NCBI RefSeq assembly: GCF_035083965.1
Contig: NC_089729.1
Span: forward strand, 14,868,964 to 14,932,963
Direction: 5' to 3'
Length of the DNA: 64,000 nt
From: Branchiostoma lanceolatum
Taxonomy: Eukaryota > Chordata > Leptocardii > Amphioxiformes > Branchiostomatidae
The translations under genes were made by a program, and so were the position numbers. Below are positions 20,201-31,508 of the stretch, one piece after another. Numbering within the stretch: position 1 is the first letter of the stretch; every line of letters starts with the position of its first letter. The notes below the pieces were generated by a model. It was not told the DNA's origin. It was given only the letters and a program-made list of their open reading frames with translations, and ran no database searches.

Positions 20201-23200
20201 AGTTGCATAGACTGAATTTATATAAAGAAATGATATAATCAAATCTGTTCTAAAATGGAAATTGTCATATCATATGCGATAATTTATAAACAGTGGTAGA
20301 ATAGAAATTGAAGAAACTCTTCTGACAAGATATCATTATCCACTGTTTTCTGCTTCTACAGTCGCAGAAACGTCTTTCAGCTGCACTCAGCATGTGCCCA
20401 TCTTCTTATACTGTGTCTTGCGTCTTACAAGCCACCTTGGCTTTTGGCGTTTCTTTTTTGTTATCTTATCTTATGACTACACATGACAACAATATACCTA
20501 CTTATTCATGAGATCCACTTTCAAACCATCGTACGACCAGGAGCCGAACTTGAGCGGGCAGACTTGGCTGTCCTGGGGGAAGTACACGATGTTGACCCGG
20601 CAGGCAGCCTTGAACGTGTAGGGGTACAGGAAGGCCACCGAACCATCTGACCTGACGGTCGCCTTGAAGTCTGGAACCTCCCCAAATCCTTCTTCAAAGA
20701 CACTACATATGGATAGAATTGAGATAAATGCAATGGATATTTAGGGGGTCAACATTGATATTTGTAACGTTACATCCTTAATGAACAGACTTTAAGTTTC
20801 TGTTCATGCTATAAAAAAAACGGTGCAATGGCCTAGTTGGTAGAGTGCTCGCCTTGCACACGGTAGGTCGTGAGTTCGAACCCCGGCCGGGTCATACCAA
20901 AGACTTTAAAAATGGTACATACTGCTTTCTCTGCTTAGCACTCAGCATTTGGGAAAGAGTATGGAAGTTAAACACACATCACTACCAGCGGACCAGCCCC
21001 CTGCTGTAGTGACTTGCACAATGTGTGTGGCCCAAGGGCTATAGAAATGGAGATGGGCGCCACCCCTATGCGTCTTTTCAAGACGCCCGGGTCACTTTAA
21101 CTTTAACTTTTAAAATTACAAAAATGCTACCAAAATGCTACAAAAATAAATCAACAAAAATGCTACGGAAGAAAATTTACAAAACGCTACAAAGGTGAAT
21201 CTACGTATACGAAAATGCTACAAAACTAAATCTAAAAAATACAGCAAAACTAAATCTGCAACAATGCTACAAAAGTCAATCTAAGAAATGATGCAAAAGT
21301 AAATGTACACCAATGCTACAAATTTAAAATAAACCTACAAAAATTCTTCAAAAGTGCATTTTTAAAAAGTGCTAAAAAAAGCATCTACAAAAATACTGCA
21401 AAACTAAATCGCTACAAATGTTGCAAAAGTAAGTGTACAAAAGTAAATCTTTTGTATGACCATGCAGATTTACATATCCACTGGCGATCAAGCTTGTCGG
21501 TACGTACGTGGTGCCGTTATTATTTAAACGATTAAAAGACGTGTTATGTCATGGGAGTTATATTACATGTTTATAGTGTACATTACCTGTTGTACAGAAC
21601 AATGTCTGGACTCCAAATTTTACTGCACTGGATTCGAAGTAAGTCCACTCCGTCGTACTTTGATGGATCCCACTTTAAGAAATGGTCGGTCCAAAACTGG
21701 AAGGAAAATCAATAAACATCTGATATTGCCTTTGCACGGAATGCAGCACAGTACGGTACAGGACAAAACTGTTAAAGATACTGAAGCTATGACAAAGGGA
21801 CAAATGATATGTGTAGTCTAGAAAAAGTTTACATACCAGTCTCATCCAAAGATTGACTGTGAGCATGTGCCTCCTGTCGTCCTGTATGTCCAGAAAAACA
21901 CAATGATCATCAGAAAAATTGTCTATAGCTGGAAATTAACTCTATTTCTTATAGACACTATGGTTGACTATCAGTTGTACTTGTTTTTCTTACATTTTGA
22001 AATTCACAGCTTTTGATATGTAAATTGATATGCGCTATATCGAAATGTCCCAAAGTAATAAGGTTCTTTTGAAACTAAAATGAATAAATATGGGCATACC
22101 AGGTGTAGATACTCCGCGACGGCGACGTCGATCGTAACATTGACGGTGTCCGAATTGTTTGTGACGGGTCGACGGTCGGGGTTGTAGTCCTTAAGAAGAT
22201 CCATTAACAGCTGTTCTTCCATCGAATGCACATCACTGCCCGGTGCGACTTTAAAAAAAGCATACAGAATATTTCTATAATGGATATTTCTGGAGAGGGA
22301 GTCATATTATAGTTCTGCAAGTTCTGATAATTCTGCAAGTTAGGGAGTGATTTCCATAATTTTCATCTTGTTAATATATACACCCCTAGCTACATGCCAA
22401 AAATTATCAAGAGTCCCTCTTGAGTTATTTACGGAACTGTTTTCAGCGTTTCTGTTTGTGTTTCCGTGGCTACACGCTAGTTCCACATGCTAAGCACGTT
22501 TTACTGCATAGAGACAGAAAGGTCAAAAGGTGGTCTAATCTCCTGTCTTCAATTTCCTATTGCCTAGTACGGAATGGCTTAAGTATGGAAACCAATGTGC
22601 ATAATTGATATCTGTCAATGTCCATCCTACATAGACTTTGTTATATGTATGAAATTCCTATTATGGATGACACTGCAATCCAAAAATGTCTACCGATTTG
22701 ACATATTCGATTTCTCGTTCTAACAGTTGCTAACAAAAGGCCTACTGTGATTAAAAAAAAGCCTACAAGGAGGCCTAAACGTAGACCACTTCCTTACGGG
22801 CCCAAAAACTTCCGACCGTTTACAAATCATGACCAAAGGTTTTCCAGAACATGAGATATCAAAACCTGTTCTGCTGCAGAACAACAGAAAGTCACTTGCA
22901 GGCCAAAAATAAAAGTTATGTTTTACCAACATCTGCCAAAATGTCAAATGTCATGGGTACCTTTTCACAGTTTCTCGAGTTTTGCTGTCCGCAAACAAAC
23001 AAACGCACAGTCAGACGGAACAAAAAACACAACCTTATTGGCAAAGATAATTACTGCTGACACTGACAATACAAATGAACAGGTGTAAGATCAGGCGTGT
23101 ACCAACTTAGAGTTCGCTCTTTAACCTTGAATATAAACAAGCGTAGACCAGAAACGCGATACGCGACACTTGACAAAGCCGTGTCTCATTGACGTATGTA

Positions 23201-23685
23201 CTAACTTTGAAAGCAAAGCCCCAAATAATGACATCACTGTCACCATGGGATGTGTTATACAAAGAGGCTCAATAGCAGCCTATTGCCCTTCGACGTACAT
23301 GCACGATATATCATGTTTTCGCACAGAGCAGAAAATACAATCTGTGACAAATAGTAACACCAAATACAACGCTAACACCATCCTTAAATTTGTTTAAACG
23401 TCACCTATGGCTATATTTCCTAAGACAGACAATGCAATCTTTGACGCGCCCCATTTAAACGTTTATGTATCAATATATTGTATGTGTGAAAACGTTCTGT
23501 CCTTTATAGCAGAATTCCATTTTAACAAAAGACTTCTGAGGGCCGAGGCTACACCCCTGCGGGCACCGGCGCAAATGTGACCGCAGCATTTCTGAACGCC
23601 ACTCGTACACTGTTAATGTTTGTAACTCACCATGTGACATGACGGCTCCGATGGCAAACGTTAACATATTTTGCAAGGTCTTCAT
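17300..23685 (-). CDS. Nicotinic-type Cys-loop receptor subunit (cation channel, alpha-like)
   Basis: Ten exons in transcription order: 23685-23631, 22248-22100, 21881-21837, 21696-21587, 20702-20502, 20141-20052, 19589-19479, 19058-18922, 18383-18191, 17654-17300; 481 aa with consistent phases. A short N-terminal leader precedes LLMDLLKDYNP, typical of nicotinic subunits. LYNS follows, then the Cys-loop C154 and C168 with exactly 13 residues between. Vicinal cysteines C218-C219 (CCPEP) mark an alpha-type loop C. M1 is about 237-255. SGER at the cytoplasmic end of M2 (E266) fits cation selectivity. M2 is about 268-286, M3 302-321 and M4 near the end (about 457-476). It should form a pentameric ligand-gated channel; the ligand is unknown, acetylcholine being the default guess. 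The exon encoding M2 ends LPKTSTYVPIIG at a donor amplified into a 30-bp minisatellite. Convergent with gene A. Confidence 0.92.
18652..18958 (-). repeat. 30-bp minisatellite spanning the exon-intron junction after M2, with multiplied splice donors
   Basis: About ten units of exactly 30 bp; in the gene's sense each reads TACGTACCCATCATAGGTAA then GACATCATCC or close. The first unit is the true 3' end of the M2 exon (donor GTAAG at 18921). Later units keep the same donor, except one that reads GATAAG. The whole array stays open in the receptor frame, encoding G-K-(T/A)-S-S-Y-V-P-I-I repeats, until a stop at 18632-18634. Confidence 0.95.
20820..21113 (+). mobile_element. tRNA-derived SINE in receptor intron
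   Basis: The head carries a Pol III A box (CTAGTTGGTAGAG) and B box (GAGTTCGAACCCC) spaced as in a tRNA. An unrelated body follows, with a terminal ACTTTAACTTTAAC tail. The cloverleaf is incomplete as a tRNA and continues into the SINE body. It is antisense to the host receptor gene. Amphioxus SINEs of this kind are known; the exact family is not assigned. Confidence 0.8.
21117..21450. repeat. Degenerate tandem repeat, AAAATGCTACAAAA-type units
   Basis: Imperfect 20-35 bp units of AAAATGCTACAAAA plus CTAAATCTAC-like spacers, directly downstream of the SINE tail and possibly expanded from it. It lies within the receptor intron. Confidence 0.75.
22740..22950 (-). repeat. Dispersed repeat ('ggaggcc' family) in receptor intron 1
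   Basis: Shares blocks such as GAACATGAGATATCAAAACC and ACTTGCAGGCCAAAAAT with repeats near 36820-37190 (same sense) and 60225-60345 and 61020-61260 (opposite sense). Family unknown; no coding capacity seen. Confidence 0.55.
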
Positions 23686-24690
23686 ATTTTGTCACGTTTT
23701 CTTGACAACGCTGAGCAGGAAATAGGGTCAGTACCTGAGGCAAGACCAAAATGTTAACCGTCAATCCAACCTTTCGAGTAAGAATAAATTCAATTTAGTT
23801 CTGGTAAGAAAATGTATGAAAATAGACACTTATTCAGCATAATAGCGTCCACGAAGCAGGTGTATAACTCAACTAGAAAAGACATACAATGCAAAAGAAT
23901 AGAAATGAGAAAAAAAGGTCGCAGCTAACAATTTCACGTCTTACCTCTCTGAGTTCCTCTCTTTAACTTTAGCAGACCGGGCCGAGAAAGTCCGACACAA
24001 CAGTTCCTTGAAGTAATATGAACACGCCCACATTTTGTACCTTTCCGTTAACGAGATCATTGTCGACCAATGGGGTGTCTTCAGGGTGGTCCTTACCCCC
24101 ATCAATCAAAACATACGTCTAGTTGTTTTTTGTTATGTAGTGGTGTCGTTTGCGCAGCAGTAGTTTTCCATGATTCATGACCCTGGGTAGGGGTTTTCCC
24201 GACATGTAAAGATAGAGCCTAAAGTGACATCTCACACACCTGACATCAACACCTATTTCTGTCAAGCAGGTTTTTCCCACCCTTCGGCTAAGTTCCAGTC
24301 CAATAGCTCTTGTCAATAAGCGCAATTGTATCTGGTTATTCTATAGTGTAGAAGTCATGTTTTGTTGTTATGTTTTTCACCCGTATCAGGGTTAACATTT
24401 CGGATTTATTACAATTAGTTTGCCTTTACTCACCTTCATATGGTCATTTCGTATCTGAATACAACGGTTATAGCCATTTGTTACTGTACATGCCTGAATG
24501 TAAGGTATATTTTGTTGTCAAGGCCCCCCTCCCCACGTTGCGACGGAAAAGTACTGTGAGGAATATGATCTTTGCAAACACGAAAGGCGGGCTGGCGGAA
24601 ATAGACGGGGTTTTCTCATAAGTATGACAATGGGGGGAATGGGTCCTTGAAACTTACTCAGACATGTTATTTTTTAGTCACATATCTTAC

Positions 24691-24712
24691 CGAACCGTTG
24701 ACCTGGAACCGT
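24691..24712 (+). promoter_or_regulatory. Conserved family upstream element (dead copy)
   Basis: CGAACCGTTGACCTGGAACC, matching the elements upstream of genes B, C and D; see the gene B site. Confidence 0.5.
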
Positions 24713-24788
24713 TGAAAGACGACACCAAAAAGTCGTCTGACGAGCCGGATCACTTTACTCAACCTGAGCAACAAACCCTGTGAGGAAA

Positions 24789-24875
24789 ATGTCGTTATCT
24801 AAGCACCTGTTGCAACGTTGGCTGTGTTTGGGACGCTTATGGCGCTGTATGGAACAATATGGTGAGAAGGTGAGG
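24789..24875 (+). pseudogene. Orphan signal-peptide exon of the mini-gene family
   Basis: The start ATGTCGTTATCTAAGCACCT matches the first exon of gene C (ATGTCGTTCTTTAACCACCT). Small insertions shift the frame after about eight codons, so the hydrophobic leader is lost. The conserved promoter-proximal element lies about 90 bases upstream. No TM exon follows within the next several kilobases. It is a decayed family member left by segmental duplication. Confidence 0.75.
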
Positions 24876-25290
24876 AAACTTGAGCACCTGAGGGTTTAAC
24901 TGGTTCGAAACAAAGAAGGCTACTTGAAGAGCAATTGCTAGAAGTCAAGCCACAAGTCTCTGCCATTGTGAACTTTGTGAATAACACTTTTAAAACATTA
25001 AGGCCAATGTTCTGACATTTACGCGATTGATGTTGAAATAACGTTAAGCCAGTAGCGGCTAGAATCCACTTCGTTCACGAACAGAATAGTGCCTTCTAAG
25101 TACAGCTGTTTACCCGTTGACCGTGAGAGCAAGGTAAACATGCCTGAGTGACGCCATTTTCCTTACGGCTATACATGTAGCACTGGAGGACAATTAGAAT
25201 CTGACTCTGAGCCAAGCAAGCATTCCAGTGGTATGTCAACCAACTTGTCTTCCAAATAAGAGGACAGAGAACAAGTAATATGTGGTGTTC

Positions 25291-25672
25291 GTACCTTTGT
25301 CACTTTATTACTATGAATAAGTGTATCTTTAAAATAGTTGGCAAATTCTCAAACACATAAAAGATATGTTTAACTTAGCGTGTCAGATAGCTAGCTTCTA
25401 TTTATCAATATGTAATCGCATGTGTCCATATTACATAACCAGTCACATATCTTAAACAGGAAATGCTACTTCTGTGCTCGAATATCTATTGTAAAAACAA
25501 AAGCTCGTGGTCGGGTGTCGTACATGGTTGAAATAAGATTATAATACGCTGGTAAAATGGCACACAAACAGAAACATAACACTAGAAACGTTTACGCGAT
25601 ACCTTGAATTTCACAGTTCTACAGCAATTACAAGAGTTGAAGTAATTAAGAATTTCTAAATTGTTATTTCTT
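25291..25672. other. 3' flank of T2, nothing seen
   Basis: AT-rich; no domain, splice pattern or repeat was recognised. Confidence 0.5.
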
Positions 25673-27001
25673 TCATATATGGAACATCTTGATAGCTTGA
25701 TTCTCAGAAACAACCAAATGTAAGTCACCAGTTAGTGTTAGTCCTGTTGGAGAGTTCAATCCGTGTTCCTCCCGTGTCAGAAAGTGCCTGATAAACGTGC
25801 CGTCACGACTAAACAGGGAAACAATTTGGTTGAAACAGTCAGCCACGATGATGTTGTCCTCGCTGTCCGTAATGACACAATATGGGCGGTACAGCTGACC
25901 TGGTCCTCGGCCAAGTGACCCGCACGTGAAGAGATGACTGCCGGCGGGGTCGAATATCTTCAGGTTACCGTTGCTACAGTCGCTAATTATAATTTGGTTA
26001 CCGCTGTTTACAGCCACACAGAGAAAGGAGTCAAACTGTTGCTGACCTTGACCTTTGTCTCCAAACTTCAGAATTACGTCACCACTGGGGCTGAGTACAA
26101 ACACTTGATGCCCAATAGTGACGATGATACGTCCCAAACCGTCAACAGCGATACCTTTCGTATTTTCACATTTCGCGGCAACCCCTGTCACCTGAAAGAC
26201 GCGTGTCTCCCTCCCCTGTTTGTCCAGTACGTGAATCATGTGTCCGTCTCCTGTCACCAACAGCGTGCCGTCTGTCAGTACCACCACACACTCTGGGGTA
26301 AACTTTAAATTTATCTTCTTCTTGAAAGAACCATTTTTGTCCAGAAATTGCAGACGTCTGTTGTTATAATCGGTCACTACAATGTCTCCATCCGCGTTCA
26401 CAGCAAGTGATGTAGGGTAGTTAAACTGTCTATCTCCACTGCCTTGCTTTCCGACGGTTTTCAGAAGTTTAGGGCTGCCACTACAAGTACGGATCGACGT
26501 GCTTGTTGGCACTGGTGACAGTGTATTTCTCAACGGGGAAAATTGACCAGATTGCAGGTTTTGAATTGTTACAGGTTTGTGGGACCTTGTCGCTTTGAGC
26601 CCACGTTGCGTGTCGTTACATACATAGCACAGGTTGTCGGTACACTCCACACAGTAGAACTCGGCAGACTTTCCTCGGTCACAGGCAGTACAGGGGCGTC
26701 CCTCCACGTGTGGTTCCGACATTTTTCCTTTCTCTTTCGTCTGTTGTTGGAGAATGTCGCACAATTTGTCAACGTGGAAGTTGTACATCAGCCCAAGGAC
26801 GCCATTTTCTGGGAGGGGCACGTGCTGTCGGCACTTCGGACAGCAAAGTCTTCCTACCGGCTCTGTGGCCAGGAGCCTCTCCAAACACGGCTGGCAGAAG
26901 GTGTGAAGACACGGAAGAATCTTAGGCTGCTTTAAGTCATCCAAACAGACTCGGCAGACAAGAATTTCCTCGGTTATTTCTCTGATTACGTCAGACGCCA
27001 T
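25673..27001 (-). CDS. T2: TRIM-NHL-like protein lacking B-box 2 and coiled coil
   Basis: Single-exon gene of 442 aa from the Met at 27001 (an upstream in-frame Met at 27043 adds 14 residues). The order is RING (CRVCLDDL, CLHTFC, CPKC), B-box 1 (PCTACDRG to RGLKATRSHK), then LQSGQF joined directly to LRNTLSPVP and a complete NHL region ending at 25673. Compared with T1 about 220 residues are missing in frame, covering B-box 2 and the coiled coil. The RING cysteines and NHL repeats look intact, so this may be a working monomeric ligase or a decoy rather than a dead gene. TRIM coiled coils make antiparallel dimers, so dimerisation should be lost (family knowledge). Flanked by segmental-duplication copies. 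Confidence 0.88.
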   Translation of the reverse strand: MASDVIREITEEILVCRVCLDDLKQPKILPCLHTFCQPCLERLLATEPVGRLCCPKCRQHVPLPENGVLGLMYNFHVDKLCDILQQQTKEKGKMSEPHVEGRPCTACDRGKSAEFYCVECTDNLCYVCNDTQRGLKATRSHKPVTIQNLQSGQFSPLRNTLSPVPTSTSIRTCSGSPKLLKTVGKQGSGDRQFNYPTSLAVNADGDIVVTDYNNRRLQFLDKNGSFKKKINLKFTPECVVVLTDGTLLVTGDGHMIHVLDKQGRETRVFQVTGVAAKCENTKGIAVDGLGRIIVTIGHQVFVLSPSGDVILKFGDKGQGQQQFDSFLCVAVNSGNQIIISDCSNGNLKIFDPAGSHLFTCGSLGRGPGQLYRPYCVITDSEDNIIVADCFNQIVSLFSRDGTFIRHFLTREEHGLNSPTGLTLTGDLHLVVSENQAIKMFHI

Positions 27002-28225
27002 TCTCCCTTGAAAGCCCCACACCCACTGAAACTGAAAGGCCAAAAGACCAGACGTTACGTGGCGTTACGTCAATGGGACTTCCCGTCTTTGGCCAACGGT
27101 GATAATTTTGTTAACCTGGATCCTTTCTATGTGTTAAGCTTCAGTTGTTATATTCTGTGTATTAAGACTACGAATTGTTTTGACATTTCAGCAAAGAGAA
27201 GCAGATTTAGCATTATGATAGATTCTACGAAGCAAGACTTAGTGTATGACCCAATTAGAAAGGATGCTCAATGCATTAAAATATGAATAAAGAAAAAGTA
27301 TCAGGTTACAGCTGACATTCTCACGTCTTACCACTCTCAGTTCGTGTCTTCAACTGTAGAACTCTGGATCTATCATGGCCACAAAGATTACATACAACAG
27401 TTCATTCAAGTAATAAACACGCCTGTATCATGTATCTTTCCGTTAACGAGATCATTGTCGACCAATGGGGTGTCTTTAGGGGTCAATCCTGCCCCCGTCA
27501 ATGAAAACATACCTCTGGATGTTTTTTGTTATGTGATAGTGTATAGTTTGAGCAGTAGTTTTCCATGATCTGTTACCCGAATAGGGGGTCCCCCCAGATG
27601 TAACCATAGAGCTGAAAACGGCGGTTCACACACCTGGCGTACGTCAACACCTATTTCTGTGATGTGACGTAACGCGGATTTTTCCCACCCTCCAGCTCAT
27701 GATCAGTTCCAGTCCGGTTACTCTTGTACATAAGCGCTATTTTATCTCGGGTTATCCCATAGCGTGGATGCCATGTTTTGTTGTTGTGTTTTTTAAACCG
27801 TATCGGTGTAAACATTTCAATTTATTACCATCGGCTTTCCTTAACTAACCTTCCTATAGCCATTTTGTATCTAAACACAATGCTTATACATGTAGCCATA
27901 CGGTTGCTGTGTGAATGTAAGGTGTCTTTAGTTGTGAATGCCCCCCTCCCCACGTTGTGACGGAAAAAGTACTGTGAGGAATATGACCTTAATAAACACG
28001 TACGGTCTGGAGGAAATGGACAGGGTTTTCTTATTAGTAAGGACAATGGGGGAATGGGTCCTTGAAACTAATTCAGATTTGATCATTATTCTTCTAATAT
28101 ATTACATATCTAGAACTTGTTCATTTTGATTTACGATCTGCACTTATAAGTATAATTAAAATTTGCCCATACTTTCTGAAGATAGCGTTTGGGCAAGAAT
28201 TCAACTTCTTCAAAATATACTTCCA

Positions 28226-28500
28226 GTTAGCCTGGTCCTAGTCTCTAGGGGTCGGCATAGGGGTGTACCGGCTCTGCTTTATTGAATCGTTTCTGCAGCC
28301 CGTCTACTTAGCTGCCCTGTAGAATTTCGCTGCCTTTTCTACTTACTTAGATACCCTAGAGAGTTTCACCTAGCTAATTTAATCCAAGGCCGTAAACCCA
28401 CCCCTGAGCGGGCTAAGCTGTCTTGGTGGGCGGCATCACTCTCAGCGCCGAAGAGATATAGATATCGGGGAGTCCCCGATGGTATGGTTTCCAGGCTAAC
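28226..28500. mobile_element. MITE-like element with 10-bp terminal inverted repeats
   Basis: Termini are GTTAGCCTGG and CCAGGCTAAC. It is about 275 bp with no open reading frame. It is absent from the matching place in segmental-duplication copy 1, so it inserted after that duplication. A clear target-site duplication was not resolved. Confidence 0.65.
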
Positions 28501-28530
28501 CCACAGGAAGTATACCGTGATGAAAGGTTA

Positions 28531-28555
28531 CCGAATCGTTGACCCGGAACGGTGA
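28531..28555 (+). promoter_or_regulatory. Conserved promoter-proximal element of gene B
   Basis: CCGAATCGTTGACCCGGAAC ends about 90 bases before the ATG. Near-identical strings sit at similar distance before gene C (38331), gene D (42701, CAACCTTTGACCCGGAAC), the dead exon (24691) and, more loosely, gene G (63280, CAACCTTTGACCTGAAC). TTGACC resembles a nuclear-receptor half-site; that reading is speculative. Confidence 0.5.
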
Positions 28556-28639
28556 AAAGGTGAGACGAAAAAAGTCGTCCGACGAGACGGATAACTCTCT
28601 TTCGCCTGGTCAACAAACAACACGGACTCTGTGGGGAAA

Positions 28640-30412
28640 ATGTCTTTCTTTAACCACCTGTGTGCTATGTTCGGGGCTCTTCTGGTGATGACTAGAACAA
28701 CACGGAGTGAAGGTAAGTAACGTTGGTCGTCCCCGGGTTAAACTAGCCTAAAATCAAAACTAGTACAAAAAATCAGTTTAAAAAGGAGAAACAAAGAGTA
28801 GTACAAGGAAGATTCGATCAAAAATCACCTGACCCACTTATAACTATTGTAAGAGACTGATACTGTACATGTATTAAATACATATACCTATACGCCACAG
28901 GTATTTTCTAATGTAACATTGAAACCTAACCAGTTTGCTTTTGTTGTTACTGGAGTCGAGTGAGGTAGGAGTTGAATTCATAGTGGTTATTAGCGTCATG
29001 AACATGCGCTGTGTTGATTGAATGTTTCTGCAGATTACTCTTCCATACAGTAAGAGGAACGAAGCTGGCACACTTCTTAAACATTAACACGAAGAACTGT
29101 ATGAAAATTCGTTTCTCTTAGTTAATGAAAAATTAGTCCAAGAAATCTTGGACCAACACATAAAGAATTCGGCAATGACTTCAACTAGTTTTAATATAAA
29201 ACCTCATCCCATCATATCAGCTGTAAAAGAGAAACGTATATGAGTTCTGAAAAAAGTGGCCTATAGTGACATTTATCATTATACAGACATAATTACAGGT
29301 ATAAATAACTTCGTACAGTAACTGTAAGGGTCATGGGAACGGATCCTTACCTCTGACAGACTTTCAAGGGCGTGGTCATCTAGAAATCATTTCAGTCGCT
29401 CATGAAAATTTGAACAATAAGCTGAGATATTTCAGTGGTCTCAGTAAGATTTGTGCCTTCACATTTGTGCCGCACTTCATATTTCATGGACAAATAAGCC
29501 CGTTATGAAACAACATTGCATTACTTTTTGACTGACCCTCGTAGCTTCGGAATTCGAGCAACAACGATGAAAAGAAGTGTGCACTAGAAACATCAACGGC
29601 ACTCTCACCATAGTTACATCAACAGTAAAAAATGGCCAAATTTGTTAGATATTTTGCCAACTGCACTTTCTAAGAGGCATATAAGCTAATTTTTGTGGTA
29701 CGATCTTGTGTTGAATATGACACAGAAACCTGCTTTAAAACTCTGTATATATAGATGTACATTGAAGTGTAAAATTTGTTTATCGCCAGACTCGTTTAGA
29801 GACCCAAACATCGTTCGCCCTCCCGGACTGGACAAGGCGGGATTTAACGTTTTGGTCGGGTGTTCGGTGTGCGTGGGGCTCGTCATCATTGCGGTGATGG
29901 TGGCAATCTGCTACCACGTGTACATAAAACCACGCAGGTAAAAGTATAAATAACACGTAGATTATGAGAAATAGAATTCTTATACTGTACTATTCTACAG
30001 CATCATCTAGCGGTTACCGTATGCACTGCAACATGTAAAACTGCGCTTTACAAGCAAACTGTATACTAATAACCCACCATGCCACTTACATCGCACTGTT
30101 ACAGATTAGAAAATCTATATGAAGAAACAGAATAAGAAAAATTGTCGTACACAGCGAAGAGTTGTATTTTCATGAACGCCTTTTTCCTCAGGGTAATTCT
30201 GGCTGGTTCACATTGCACTGCAGCCATAGGTGTCGCTTCTTATAAATGCGGTACCAAACGTATTTGTATAATATATATAGATAGTTAATGTGGTGTTGGG
30301 AATGCAGTCCCAAATTATATCAAGAAACAATAATTCACTGACGCATAACATTCATGTTTCTTTTACTATTTCCAGGAGAGAATTTCATCTCACCGAAACC
30401 ACAGAGCTGTAG
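28640..30412 (+). CDS. Gene B: 85-residue single-pass membrane mini-protein
   Basis: Three exons: 28640-28712 (signal peptide, phase 1 end), 29790-29937 (TM exon, phase 2 end), 30376-30412 (tail). The protein begins MSFFNHLCAMFGALLV. After the leader the ectodomain is only about 25 residues (DSFRDPNIVRPPGLDKAGF). One TM helix follows (NVLVGCSVCVGLVIIAVMVA), then KPRRREFHL and the last residues TTEL, a class I PDZ ligand. The architecture equals that of the MAM gene A or F with all ectodomain exons removed. The 3' end of intron 1 is nearly the same as in gene C. AATAAA is at 30548. No known family is recognised; it could be an accessory subunit or adaptor, but nothing in the sequence fixes its role. 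Confidence 0.78.
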
Positions 30413-30856
30413 CTGACTCCGAACATCAAAGACGAAAGAAGACATAAAACAAAATGGCCGAGACTCTATTGATCACCTTTGCAGATAGTTTTTGATGTCA
30501 CCACAAGTCGGCTGGAAGCTGTGACGAAGGATAATGGACAAGAAAAGAATAAAACGGACCAAAATCGCTAAAGATCTCGTTAATATGTGTGTGCTTGGTG
30601 TGTCAGATGGCAGTTACACCGGCTATAGAGATCCATAAACAGAAATTATGCTGAACCATTACTTTGTTGCTGAACAATACTTTACAAGTCCTTGTTCGAT
30701 ACCAAACTACCATACTGCATTAAAGATAAAAAAGATTTGAATAACTTGAACCTGGGATGATTTCTCTCCCCCCGTCTCCATCTCGACGTCTGAAAACTAT
30801 GCAGTGACGGCATGTTTGAGCCAAGCAAAGCTAACAAGGCCGCCACTTGGCTTTAT

Positions 30857-30988
30857 GGGGGACTAAATGATACACTTCTTGCAGCCAACCCGTAACTATC
30901 AGCCAACCCTGTAACTCTAGCCGGCTATAGTTACAGGGTTGGCTGATAGTTACGGGTTGGCTGCAAGAAGTGTATCATTTAGTCCCCC
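30857..30988. repeat. Near-perfect 132-bp palindrome
   Basis: Left arm starts GGGGGACTAAATGATACAC and the right arm ends GTGTATCATTTAGTCCCCC. Arms are about 60 bases with hardly a mismatch and almost no loop. It looks like a recent foldback/MITE insertion. Confidence 0.92.
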
Positions 30989-31321
30989 AAAAGGGCGGTT
31001 CAGAGCCTGCAACGGAGGCTAGCCACCACTCGCCATAAGCGCTAAGTCATGCGTGAAATTACCTTACAAGAAATGCTTAGTCATTCTGAGACATAAGGAG
31101 TCAAATAGACGCTTGCTAATTCGGACAGAAGCTCTGACGAGACCTGTTCAACCTATCAGCATCACATCCAGTCTCCTGTCACTTATCATCACTGAGGCAA
31201 GAAGATTTTGCTGGACCAGTAACCTGTTGTCACGGTAAACATTAACTGCTTGTCTTGGCGTCTTAGTCCTTTAAAGGTACGTTTGTAGAGATGTTAGTTA
31301 CCAGAGTGCACGTTTGATAGT

Positions 31322-31442
<121 letters not shown>

Positions 31443-31508
31443 GTAGTCTAAATGTAGCGTCCCTCTAGACGTAAATTGATTAATACCAAAGAACTGAGAA
31501 TCCGTTTG

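Larger units (their letters stand above)
23845..25290 (+). repeat. Segmental duplication, copy 1 (with dead signal-peptide exon)
   Basis: Aligns by eye with 27222-28720 over its first part, and with 38320-38920 over its last part (24690-25290). The shared material is the upstream flank and first exon of the mini-gene family. Shared anchors include CAACACCTATTTCTGT and GGGAATGGGTCCTTGAAACT. Confidence 0.75.
27222..28720 (+). repeat. Segmental duplication, copy 2 (upstream flank and exon 1 of gene B)
   Basis: Collinear with 23845-24880 except for an insertion (about 28100-28528) that includes a MITE-like element. It ends in gene B's first exon. Confidence 0.7.

Noticed and set aside
20820-20900. 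tRNA gene
   Set aside because: A and B boxes are present, but the cloverleaf is imperfect and the unit continues into a SINE body and repeat tail.
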